This document shows positions 1-5,889 of a stretch of DNA of 17,879 bases, one piece after another. Within the stretch, counting starts at the first letter, position 1; every line of letters begins with the position of its first letter. Made by a program: the position numbers and the translations under genes. Source of the stretch: an uncultured Clostridia bacterium (GTDB lineage: Bacteria > Bacillota > Clostridia > Lachnospirales > Lachnospiraceae). Location of the stretch: the NCBI GenBank assembly GCA_946611595.1, contig CAMODY010000017.1, positions 1-17,879 on the forward strand. The letters run 5' to 3'. The notes under the pieces are model-generated. The model did no database searches, was not told the origin of the DNA, and saw nothing but the letters and a program-made list of their open reading frames with translations.

Positions 1-12
1 AATATTCATCAT

Positions 13-59
13 AAAAAATAGCCGTCCTGCACCTGGAAAGTAAGGGACGACTATTTTTT
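13..59. terminator. Bidirectional intrinsic terminator
   Basis: Positions 13-27 pair with 45-59 in a 15-bp stem with one C/A mismatch and a 17-nt loop. A run of A on the left and T on the right lets it work in both directions. It probably ends a gene lying left of the window. Confidence 0.7.
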
Positions 60-77
60 GTAGTTATTAACCTGAAC

Positions 78-113
78 GCCGGTCAGGTGGTGTGCACCCA
101 CCTTTCGGCTTTT
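78..113 (+). terminator. Hairpin, possible weak terminator
   Basis: AGGTGG (85-90) pairs with CCACCT (98-103), and GCCG (78-81) with CGGC (106-109) across a small internal loop, followed by TTTT at 110-113. The T tract is short, so termination is uncertain; it could be a remnant of a structured element. The stretch up to 172 holds no other convincing signal. Confidence 0.35.
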
Positions 114-172
114 CATTAATCACATTATAAAGAATCAAACACCAAATTGCAATAGCAGGGAAAAGGAAGAGA

Positions 173-227
173 TTGAACCCCAAAATAATTCTTGCTAAAA
201 TGTCCTCATGGTATATGAGGACATTTT
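173..227 (+). promoter_or_regulatory. Rhomboid promoter with palindrome over the start codon
   Basis: TTGAAC (173-178), a 17-bp spacer and TAAAAT (196-201) form a plausible sigma-A promoter. Its transcription start would fall at about 207-208, on the A of the rhomboid ATG. A perfect 12-bp inverted repeat (197-208 and 216-227, 7-bp spacer) covers the end of the -10 box and the start codon. There is no Shine-Dalgarno sequence, and an in-frame TAA at 196-198 rules out an earlier start. The mRNA may be leaderless, with the palindrome acting as an operator or as a start-codon hairpin. Confidence 0.4.
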
Positions 228-1230
228 AAAATACTTAGGACAACAGAATTTTGCAGTGACAAGCACATCCGGGGCAGCCGTGGGCCTGAACATTTTATAT
301 AACCGGGCAAACGGAGAGCCGCTGTTTTGTATTCTGGTCAATCATAACCTGAGTAACCATTTAGAGGCGGCGCAGGTGCAGCATATCCACTACCAGCTGG
401 CTTCACAGGTTCCGGAGAGAAATATCCTTTTTATTATTGCGACCAATAATGTTGAGCGGGATAAAAAACTTACGCAGCTTTCCGGTATTCAGGTATGGCT
501 TGCGGATTCTTATGACCGCAGACTTTTGATCTATGAAAATCAGCCGGATGACTTTTTCGGTTTGAAAGACGGACTTATCCAGGCGATAACTGAGACCCCG
601 CAGGCAAAGGCGCAGATAGGACTTCGCTTTAAAAACTGGCCTTTTGTTACGATCGTTTTGATCGCGATCAATGTGATCTGGTTTATCATCCTGCTTGCAG
701 GGGGCGATGTCAGCGATGCCAATTACATGCTTTCCAAAGGGGCAGCCTACGGGCCATATATTTTTGAAAACTACCAGTTCTGGCGGCTGATCACGAACAT
801 GTTCATGCATTTCAGTGCAAGCCACCTGCTGGGGAACATGGTGTATCTTGGACTTGCCGGATATACGATCGAAAAAGTGACAGGGCATTGGAAATTTCTT
901 GCCCTCTATATGCTTTCGGGCTTCGGGGCCAGTGTCATTTCTGCAGCCTATTACTACCTGACCGGACAGAATACCGTTTCTGCCGGAGCAAGCGGAGCAG
1001 TTTATGGCTTGATCGGAGCGGCTGTTTATTTGATGGTCAAGAACAGGGGAAGAATGAGACCTGGAATGCTTTGGATCCGGATTGGAGTAATCTTGATTTT
1101 CCTGTTTTATTCAAACTTTATTAATACCGGAATCGATGCAGTTGCACATGCGGCGGGCTTTGTATTCGGCATACTGCTTTCCTTCGTGTTTATTGGAGGG
1201 AAGAAAGGAAACACCCGGCGGTTTGTTTGA
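208..1230 (+). CDS. Rhomboid-family intramembrane serine protease
   Basis: The 340-residue protein should cleave membrane proteins within the bilayer using a Ser-His dyad. Residues 1-140 form a soluble cytoplasmic domain of unknown role, common in Firmicute rhomboids. Residues 145-330 hold the membrane core: WRLIT at 192-196, the HLLGN motif (His206, Asn210), the catalytic GASG box at 260-263 (Ser262) and the catalytic His314 in the last helix. All key residues are present, so activity is expected. The start is ATG 208, because a stop codon lies just upstream in frame. No ribosome site is visible before it, which is unusual for this genome. The gene appears monocistronic: the mazEF -35 box begins inside its stop codon. 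The substrate cannot be told from the sequence. Confidence 0.9.
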   Translation: MVYEDILKYLGQQNFAVTSTSGAAVGLNILYNRANGEPLFCILVNHNLSNHLEAAQVQHIHYQLASQVPERNILFIIATNNVERDKKLTQLSGIQVWLADSYDRRLLIYENQPDDFFGLKDGLIQAITETPQAKAQIGLRFKNWPFVTIVLIAINVIWFIILLAGGDVSDANYMLSKGAAYGPYIFENYQFWRLITNMFMHFSASHLLGNMVYLGLAGYTIEKVTGHWKFLALYMLSGFGASVISAAYYYLTGQNTVSAGASGAVYGLIGAAVYLMVKNRGRMRPGMLWIRIGVILIFLFYSNFINTGIDAVAHAAGFVFGILLSFVFIGGKKGNTRRFV

Positions 1231-1280
1231 CAGAAAAAGGAGAATAGAGCATAATGTATATACAAGGTATATACATTATG
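1227..1280 (+). promoter_or_regulatory. mazEF promoter and autoregulatory operator
   Basis: A consensus -35 TTGACA (1227-1232), 17-bp spacer and -10 CATAAT (1250-1255) lie just before mazE. The -10 box is the left end of a perfect 14-bp inverted repeat (1250-1263 and 1267-1280, spacer AAG). Each arm contains the self-palindrome GTATATAC. Placement over the -10 box and start site fits repression by MazE or the MazEF complex, as known for this family. The palindrome has no T tract, so it is not a terminator. Confidence 0.75.
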
Positions 1281-1299
1281 CATTTCGAAAGGATTATTT

Positions 1300-1542
1300 A
1301 TGACTACACAAATTGCAAAATGGGGCAACAGTCAAGGAATTCGATTAACAAAAGAAGTCTTAGAAACTGCAGGAATCAATGTTGAAGACGAAGTTATGAT
1401 TGCTGCAGAAAATGGGAAAATAATAATAGAAAAAAACAAACGACATAGAACGTTAGAAGAACGGGCAGCAGCCTTTGGCGGTAAATTAGGCCCCTATGAA
1501 GAATATGATTGGGGTGATCCCGTAGGACGGGAGGTTTGGTAA
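1300..1542 (+). CDS. mazE: MazE-type antitoxin (AbrB fold)
   Basis: This 80-residue protein has the N-terminal swapped-hairpin DNA-binding sequence typical of MazE/AbrB proteins (AKWGNSQGIRLTKEVL from residue 6, then IKV-like strands to about 45). The acidic, Trp-ending tail (46-80) is the part that in known systems binds and blocks the toxin. GAAAGGA at 1287-1293 lies 6 nt before the ATG. It is the first gene of a two-gene operon with mazF and probably represses its own promoter through the palindrome at 1250-1280. The module is visibly more AT-rich than the rhomboid and HIT genes on either side, which suggests acquisition by transfer. Confidence 0.88.
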   Translation: MTTQIAKWGNSQGIRLTKEVLETAGINVEDEVMIAAENGKIIIEKNKRHRTLEERAAAFGGKLGPYEEYDWGDPVGREVW

Positions 1543-1547
1543 ACAAC

Positions 1548-1856
1548 ATGTCTATTGAACAAGGAACTATTATAGAACTGAGTAAAGAAAAAAAGAATGC
1601 CTTGATCCTTAGTAAGGACTTTTTTAACCAAACAGGACTTAGTGTTATCTGTCCGATTGTATCTAAAGCATCACAGGATGCACTTCATATTCCGTTAATT
1701 ATAAATGGCAAGCAAATGATTGCCTTGTGTGAGCATCTGAAAACTGTAGATTTAGCTAAACGCCATTATAAAAAAATAGGAGCAATCTCTTTTTCGCAGA
1801 TTCAGGAAGTCACTGATGCTGTGCAGGCCATTTTTGATTATTATCCTTTTGGATGA
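1548..1856 (+). CDS. mazF: MazF/PemK-like toxin, divergent active site
   Basis: The 102-residue protein follows mazE directly and matches the MazF/PemK fold: QGTII first strand (5-9), NALIL second strand (17-21), CPIVSKA (35-41), and a conserved LCEHLKTVDL segment (60-69). Family members are mRNA-cleaving endoribonucleases. Two features are odd. The long first loop with the GxEQxGxRP motif, which carries the catalytic Arg, is missing, and the usual Thr of the P(I/L)TS motif is Val38. It may be catalytically weak, use other residues, or be a decaying toxin. I chose ATG 1548 over the in-frame TTG at 1536: GGGAGG (1529-1534) is 1 nt from the TTG but 13 nt from the ATG, and residue alignment with the family favours MSIEQG. 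The spacing is long, so the start is uncertain. Confidence 0.75.
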   Translation: MSIEQGTIIELSKEKKNALILSKDFFNQTGLSVICPIVSKASQDALHIPLIINGKQMIALCEHLKTVDLAKRHYKKIGAISFSQIQEVTDAVQAIFDYYPFG

Positions 1857-1907
1857 AATAGCTTTAGTTTATTAAAAACACAATTTCCATACACAGGAGG
1901 AAAAGAA

Positions 1908-2327
1908 ATGAAAGACGAAAACTGCATTTTCTGCAAATTGGCAAATGGTGAGATCCCGACAATGTCTCTTTATGAGGATGAGGATTTTAATGTGATCTTT
2001 GATGCCGGCCCGGCAACCGTCGGACATGCGTTGATCCTGCCGAAAGAGCATTATAAAAATATCTTCGAAATTGATGAGGAAGTTCAGGCAAAGGCATATA
2101 AGCTGGCAAAGAAAATGGCACCGGTCCTGACAGAGGTGTTTGGTGCAGATGGACTGAATGTTCTGCAGAACAATAATGAGGCAGCAGGCCAGACCGTTTT
2201 CCATTACCATATCCACCTGATCCCGCGTTATGAAGGCGAGCATGCTATGGTTGCATGGACTCCGGGCGAGCAGGATAAGGAAAAATTAGAGAAGGCACTC
2301 GAAGAGATCCGCGCAAGATTATCATAG
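1908..2327 (+). CDS. hit: HIT family nucleotide-binding protein
   Basis: This 139-residue histidine-triad protein carries HYHIH at 99-103, with His101 as the expected nucleophile. Family members hydrolyse AMP- or GMP-linked phosphoramidates and dinucleotides in the cytoplasm. Cys6, Cys9, His48 and His99 match the zinc site of Bacillus-type Hit proteins. The length is normal. AGGAGG at 1895-1900 sits 7 nt before the ATG. No terminator separates it from mazF, so some read-through is possible. Its stop codon overlaps the first base pairs of a REP element (2326-2356), which may have fixed the end of the protein when it inserted. Confidence 0.92.
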   Translation: MKDENCIFCKLANGEIPTMSLYEDEDFNVIFDAGPATVGHALILPKEHYKNIFEIDEEVQAKAYKLAKKMAPVLTEVFGADGLNVLQNNNEAAGQTVFHYHIHLIPRYEGEHAMVAWTPGEQDKEKLEKALEEIRARLS

Positions 2328-2356
2328 GTGACAAGGGGACGGTTCTTTTGTCACCT
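2326..2356. repeat. REP-like palindromic element, copy 1
   Basis: A 31-bp imperfect palindrome begins AGGTGACAA and ends TTGTCACCT (9-bp perfect arms, 13-nt loop containing GGGGACGGTT). It is the exact reverse complement of 2774-2804. From memory, related GGGGACGGTTCT/GTCACC repeats are scattered through clostridial genomes and linked to REP-associated tyrosine transposases (RAYT). No RAYT gene is in this window. Confidence 0.8.
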
Positions 2357-2374
2357 GAGTAGGAGGGAGAAATA

Positions 2375-2695
2375 ATGACAAAGGTAAAAATTGATCCAGG
2401 CCCGTGTGGCTTTAAAGCAGTAGTAACAGCACAGATGAATGATGATGAGCTGTGTGATGTAAAGGTCGGATGCGGCTGTGAGGCAGTTCAGAAAATGATG
2501 GAAGCAGTTGGAACGGAATTGGACCCGTACGAAGTCTGTCTGGTGAAGCCGGGAAAAGGTCCTTTATATGAGTTTGCTTCTGAAAACTTTCCGGTTCATG
2601 TCTCTTGTCCGATCCTGAACGGAATCACAAAATGTATTGAAGTAGAAGCAGGGCTTGCTTTGGCGCACAATGTGACGATCGAATTTGACGAATAG
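2375..2695 (+). CDS. Small cysteine-rich conserved protein (DUF6951-like)
   Basis: This 106-residue soluble protein begins with a KIDPGPCGF motif and has seven cysteines (11, 27, 33, 35, 55, 78, 87), including a GCGCEA box at 32-37, and a CLVKPGKGPLYE segment near the middle. I recognise it as a family of small proteins found in anaerobes, which I recall as DUF6951 without being certain of the number. Its function is unknown. The cysteines suggest a metal or Fe-S site, but this is inference. AGGAGGG (2361-2367) precedes the ATG by 7 nt. The gene lies between two inverted REP copies and ends before a strong terminator at 2733. Confidence 0.75.
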   Translation: MTKVKIDPGPCGFKAVVTAQMNDDELCDVKVGCGCEAVQKMMEAVGTELDPYEVCLVKPGKGPLYEFASENFPVHVSCPILNGITKCIEVEAGLALAHNVTIEFDE

Positions 2696-2703
2696 CAGAA
2701 ATC

Positions 2704-2732
2704 TTGACAATAACTGAATGTTCATTTATTAT
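2704..2732 (+). promoter_or_regulatory. tetR-type gene promoter with internal operator
   Basis: Consensus TTGACA (2704-2709), a 17-bp spacer and TATTAT (2727-2732) form a strong promoter for the regulator at 2817. The spacer is filled by a 20-bp dyad (2710-2729, half-sites TGAA/TTCA about a 2-bp centre). Its reverse complement matches 3481-3500 before lon at 18 of 20 positions. A repressor bound here would block RNA polymerase directly, so autoregulation is expected. Confidence 0.7.
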
Positions 2733-2760
2733 AAAAGCCTCCAGACGGAGGCTTTTATTG
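2733..2760 (+). terminator. Intrinsic terminator of the cysteine-rich protein gene
   Basis: AAAAGCCTCC (2733-2742) and GGAGGCTTTT (2747-2756) form a perfect 10-bp stem with loop AGAC, followed by ATTGTTTT. It starts one base after the -10 box of the regulator promoter. Transcripts from that promoter begin at about 2739, inside the left arm, and so escape full hairpin formation. Confidence 0.85.
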
Positions 2761-2773
2761 TTTTAATAAAAAA

Positions 2774-2804
2774 AGGTGACAAAAGAACCGTCCCCTTGTC
2801 ACCT
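2774..2804. repeat. REP-like palindromic element, copy 2
   Basis: This is an exact 31-bp reverse complement of 2326-2356. It abuts the AGGAGG ribosome site (2805-2810) of the TetR-type gene and so lies in that gene's 5' leader. The 9-bp arms could form a hairpin next to the ribosome site. Confidence 0.8.
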
Positions 2805-2816
2805 AGGAGGTTACGA

Positions 2817-3380
2817 ATGAGAACCAGAGATCTGGATAAACAGCAAAGGATCAAAAAAGCAATCGTTACTGTGATCCTGAAAGAAGGGATCAACGGAGCT
2901 TCAGTTGCTAAGATCGCTCAGGAGGCAAGCGTCTCCCCAGCAACGATCTACATCTACTATTCAAATAAAGAGGAAATGCTGGCCGAGGTCTTTAAAGAGT
3001 ACTCCCACGAATCCTACTATTATCTGATGGAGCAGATGCAGCCGGAAATGAGCGGGAAAGAACTGATTGAAACGATCGTGCGGGGCTTCTATTCCTACAC
3101 CGTTGAACATGAAGAAGCATTCAGCTTTGTTGAGCAGTGTTCGAGATGTCCGTCGCTGGCGGAAACGGTTTGTGAAACAGAATGCTGCTGTGATGTGTTT
3201 GACCTGATCCATAAATATCAGGAGATGGGCATCGTGAAACGATACAGCGACCCGAACCTTTCGGCGGTTTTGTTCTCACCGGTCCGCTTCCTGGCCATGA
3301 ACAGCCGCTCCATGCATTTTAATGCGGAAGACCAGCTTGCAGAACTGGTGCAGATGATGCAGGATCTGCTGCTCAACTGA
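2817..3380 (+). CDS. TetR/AcrR-family regulator with cysteine cluster
   Basis: A cytoplasmic one-component repressor of 187 residues. The N-terminal helix-turn-helix is clear: KKAIVTVILKEG (13-24), then ASVAKIAQEASVSPATIYIYYSNKEEM (28-54). The ligand domain (55-187) holds six cysteines in 18 residues, at 108, 111, 119, 123, 124 and 125 (CxxC-x7-CxxxCCC). This is unusual for TetR proteins and suggests metal or thiol sensing, by inference. I chose ATG 2817 because AGGAGG lies 6 nt upstream and the HTH starts normally from it. The longer in-frame reading from 2718 would translate the terminator and the REP element. A matching 20-bp dyad lies in its own promoter and before lon, so it probably controls both. 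Confidence 0.88.
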   Translation: MRTRDLDKQQRIKKAIVTVILKEGINGASVAKIAQEASVSPATIYIYYSNKEEMLAEVFKEYSHESYYYLMEQMQPEMSGKELIETIVRGFYSYTVEHEEAFSFVEQCSRCPSLAETVCETECCCDVFDLIHKYQEMGIVKRYSDPNLSAVLFSPVRFLAMNSRSMHFNAEDQLAELVQMMQDLLLN

Positions 3381-3402
3381 TCCTAGACAAGAATTAACAA
3401 AC

Positions 3403-3463
3403 AGCGCAATAAGCGCTCAAAAAACAAATATATTAATGAAACACCCCCTGCCTTCGGGCAGGG
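3403..3463 (+). other. Two hairpins in the lon leader
   Basis: AGCGC (3403-3407) pairs with GCGCT (3413-3417). Further on, CCCTGCC (3446-3452) and GGCAGGG (3457-3463) form a 7-bp stem closed by a stable UUCG tetraloop. The second is followed by A residues, not T, so it is not a terminator. It may protect or pace the lon mRNA if transcription starts upstream of it. I found no convincing -35/-10 pair between 3381 and 3480. Confidence 0.45.
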
Positions 3464-3480
3464 AAAAAAATCCAATAAAT

Positions 3481-3500
3481 ATAAACGAACATTCACTTAT
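3481..3500 (+). promoter_or_regulatory. Putative TetR-type operator before lon
   Basis: ATAAACGAACATTCACTTAT is an imperfect dyad centred on CA. It matches the operator in the regulator's own promoter (2710-2729, reverse complement) at 18 of 20 positions. It ends 3 bp before the lon AGGAGG (3504-3509), so a bound repressor would block or stall transcription of lon. Confidence 0.65.
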
Positions 3501-3516
3501 CATAGGAGGAATAAAA

Positions 3517-5793
3517 ATGTTAGTTGCACCTGTATACAATATGATCTTAACTCCGGATGCAACGCTGTATTTTCAGACAGAGCAGCTTAGAAAAAGCGCT
3601 GGAGATAAAGGAATCACAGTCAACGAAAAGATCATCCTGATTGTTGCGAAGGAAAATGAAAAGTTTCATGAGATGACGGAGAAGAGTTTTTATCCGATCG
3701 GTGTTGCCGGTGTGATCACGGATATTGATCCACAGGGCTACGCTGTGGTCAAAACCCGTTACCGCGTAAACCTTTCAAGTGTGGAGATCAACCCGGATCA
3801 CACGATCCAGCTTGAGATCAGCCGCAGAAGTGATATCGATGATCTGGATAAAGACGTTGAAAAAGAGAAACTGAAAAACCTGCTTCAGGAAATGCAGGAC
3901 TATGCGTCCGGCTTTGAGTGGGCACAGGCAGCAGAATATTATATCGAGCAGGTCGATACGATCGGCATGGCAGCCTGCATGCTGTCTCCATGGCTAAAGA
4001 TTTCAAACGAAGAACGCTATGAGATCCTGGCAGAGGACAGCATTGCAAAACGAACTGAGCTGATCGAAAAGATCTTATATGACTTTCTGGAAGTTGGACG
4101 TATCACGAATGAAGCCGTCAGCTCCCAGCAAAAAGAATATCAGCAGATGTATAGAGAGTCTGCAATTAAAAGACAGATTGAGCATCTGCAGAAAGAGCTC
4201 GATGAGATGCATCCGGAAAATGTTACGGATGTACAGAAGTTTGCCCAGAAGATTGCAGATTCCGGCATGAATGAGACTGCACGTAAAGAAGCAGAGAAGG
4301 TATTAAACCGCTTGAGGCAGGAAGGAAAAGAAAGTGCGGAAAGCGGAATCCTTTATGATTATCTTGATTTTGTCACCAGTCTTTCCTGGAAGAAAGAAGA
4401 TGTGGAACATATCAATCTTGAAGAAGCCAGAAAGATTCTTGATGAAGATCACTATGGCCTTAAAAAAGTGAAAGACAGGATCATCCAGCAGATTGCAGTT
4501 ATGAATCTGAAAAAGCAGCAGTCCGGTTCGATCATTTTGTTTGTTGGTGCGCCGGGAACAGGAAAGACCAGTATCGGAAAAAGCATTGCCAGAGCACTCG
4601 GAAGAGAGTACGTCCGTGTAAGTCTTGGCGGTGTGCATGATGAGTCCGATATCAGGGGTCATAGAAGAACCTATATCGGAGCAATGCCCGGAAGGATCAT
4701 GGATGGCATCCAAAAGAGCGGAGTTTCAAATCCTGTCATGGTGCTGGATGAAGTTGACAAACTGTCAGCTTCCTATAATGGAAGCCCGGCAAGTGCGCTG
4801 CTTGAAGTGCTTGATCCAGAGCAGAACAATACCTTCACTGATCACTATATGAATGTTCCGTATGATTTGTCCGACGTGCTGTTTATCTGCACGGCGAATA
4901 CGACCGATACGATTCCAGAACCACTGTTAAACCGTATGGAAGTGATCCAGTTTACAGGATATACGCCGCTTGAAAAGCTGCAGATCGCAAAGGAGCACTT
5001 AGTTCCGCGTTCTATGGAAAGCATGGGCGTTTCGGAAGACCAGATGGAAATCGAAGAGGCAGCGCTTGAAACTTTGATTTCAGATTATACGATGGAGGCC
5101 GGCGTCCGCGGACTCAGAAAACATATCGATACGCTCTGCCGTATCCTTGCCGTTAAGATTTCAGAAAACCCGGACGAGAAAGTTATCGTAACGCCAGAGG
5201 TCGTAAGGGAAGAAATGGAAAGCCGTCCTGTGCAGCACGATGAAGTCCTTCCGGACCCGAAGGCCGGTGTCGTTACAGGCCTTGCCTGGACTCCGGTAGG
5301 CGGAGAAATCTTATATATCGAAACGCTGCTTACTGAAGGAAAAGGAAATGTGATCATTACAGGTCAGCTTGGAGATGTTATGCAGGAATCTGCAAAGATT
5401 GCGCTGAGCCTTGTAAAATCCCTGTTCCCGGAAGAGGCAAAAATCCTTCAGGATAGGGACCTTCATATCCATGTTCCTGCAGGAGCGGTACCGAAAGACG
5501 GACCATCTGCCGGTGTTACGCTTACAACCGCATTGGCATCGCTTCTTACCGAAAAAATCGTTGATCCGCATATTGCAATGACGGGAGAGGTTGCGCTCAG
5601 AGGTGCGGTTACACCGATCGGAGGCCTTCCGGAAAAACTGATGGCAGCAGAGCGCGCAGGAGTTACAAAGGTCTTTATCCCGAACGCAAACATGAACGAC
5701 TTAAAAGATGTTGCGCAGGAAGTCAAAGATAAGATCGAGATCGTACCAGTTACAAAAGTAACGGATATTTTAGAAGCTCTTGAGATAATATAA
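3517..5793 (+). CDS. lon: ATP-dependent Lon protease (LonA type)
   Basis: This 758-residue cytoplasmic AAA+ protease unfolds and degrades damaged or regulatory proteins. It has the LonA order: N-terminal substrate domain (about 1-195), coiled-coil region (about 200-290), AAA+ module with Walker A GAPGTGKT (344-351) and Walker B VLDEVD (409-414), and a protease domain with PKDGPSAG (catalytic Ser664) and Lys707 in GGLPEK. The Ser-Lys spacing of 43 equals that of E. coli Lon. The N domain is slightly short; the rest is normal. I chose ATG 3517, 7 nt after AGGAGG, rather than the in-frame ATG 3436, whose extension would encode the leader hairpin and operator. It is monocistronic and ends at the terminator 5809-5846. 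Likely control by the adjacent TetR-type protein is unusual for lon. Confidence 0.96.
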   Translation: MLVAPVYNMILTPDATLYFQTEQLRKSAGDKGITVNEKIILIVAKENEKFHEMTEKSFYPIGVAGVITDIDPQGYAVVKTRYRVNLSSVEINPDHTIQLEISRRSDIDDLDKDVEKEKLKNLLQEMQDYASGFEWAQAAEYYIEQVDTIGMAACMLSPWLKISNEERYEILAEDSIAKRTELIEKILYDFLEVGRITNEAVSSQQKEYQQMYRESAIKRQIEHLQKELDEMHPENVTDVQKFAQKIADSGMNETARKEAEKVLNRLRQEGKESAESGILYDYLDFVTSLSWKKEDVEHINLEEARKILDEDHYGLKKVKDRIIQQIAVMNLKKQQSGSIILFVGAPGTGKTSIGKSIARALGREYVRVSLGGVHDESDIRGHRRTYIGAMPGRIMDGIQKSGVSNPVMVLDEVDKLSASYNGSPASALLEVLDPEQNNTFTDHYMNVPYDLSDVLFICTANTTDTIPEPLLNRMEVIQFTGYTPLEKLQIAKEHLVPRSMESMGVSEDQMEIEEAALETLISDYTMEAGVRGLRKHIDTLCRILAVKISENPDEKVIVTPEVVREEMESRPVQHDEVLPDPKAGVVTGLAWTPVGGEILYIETLLTEGKGNVIITGQLGDVMQESAKIALSLVKSLFPEEAKILQDRDLHIHVPAGAVPKDGPSAGVTLTTALASLLTEKIVDPHIAMTGEVALRGAVTPIGGLPEKLMAAERAGVTKVFIPNANMNDLKDVAQEVKDKIEIVPVTKVTDILEALEII

Positions 5794-5800
5794 GTGTGAT

Positions 5801-5817
5801 AGGTGACAAAAGAGCCG
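5801..5817 (+). repeat. Partial REP-like half element
   Basis: The first 17 bases match the start of the REP at 2774 in all but one position (G for A at 5814), after which the sequences part. The other arm is absent. It merges with the left side of the lon terminator. Confidence 0.5.
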
Positions 5818-5846
5818 GTGTGCTGTTGCACATCGGCTCTTTCTTT
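5809..5846. terminator. Terminator between convergent lon and MFS genes
   Basis: Positions 5809-5823 pair with 5828-5842 in a 15-bp stem (one G/T wobble) with a 4-nt loop. It is followed by TTTC and TTT on the plus strand and has A residues before it, so it can serve both converging genes. Confidence 0.85.
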
Positions 5847-5889
5847 AAAGTAAGGGTTTATTAGAACAACTTTTGTTTCTGAAGATTTT

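Noticed and set aside
2326..2804. Terminal inverted repeats of an insertion sequence
   Set aside because: No transposase lies between them and no target duplication was seen. The repeats are themselves palindromes of REP type.
2718..2816. N-terminal extension of the TetR-type protein (33 residues)
   Set aside because: It would translate the terminator and the REP element. The ATG at 2817 has AGGAGG at the right distance and a normal TetR N-terminus.
3446..3463. UUCG-capped hairpin as a terminator before lon
   Set aside because: It is followed by A residues on the plus strand and not by T in either direction, so it does not meet the pattern of an intrinsic terminator.
3436..3516. 27-residue extension of Lon
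   Set aside because: It encodes the leader hairpin and operator, with no ribosome site before ATG 3436. ATG 3517 follows AGGAGG and begins like other Lon proteins.
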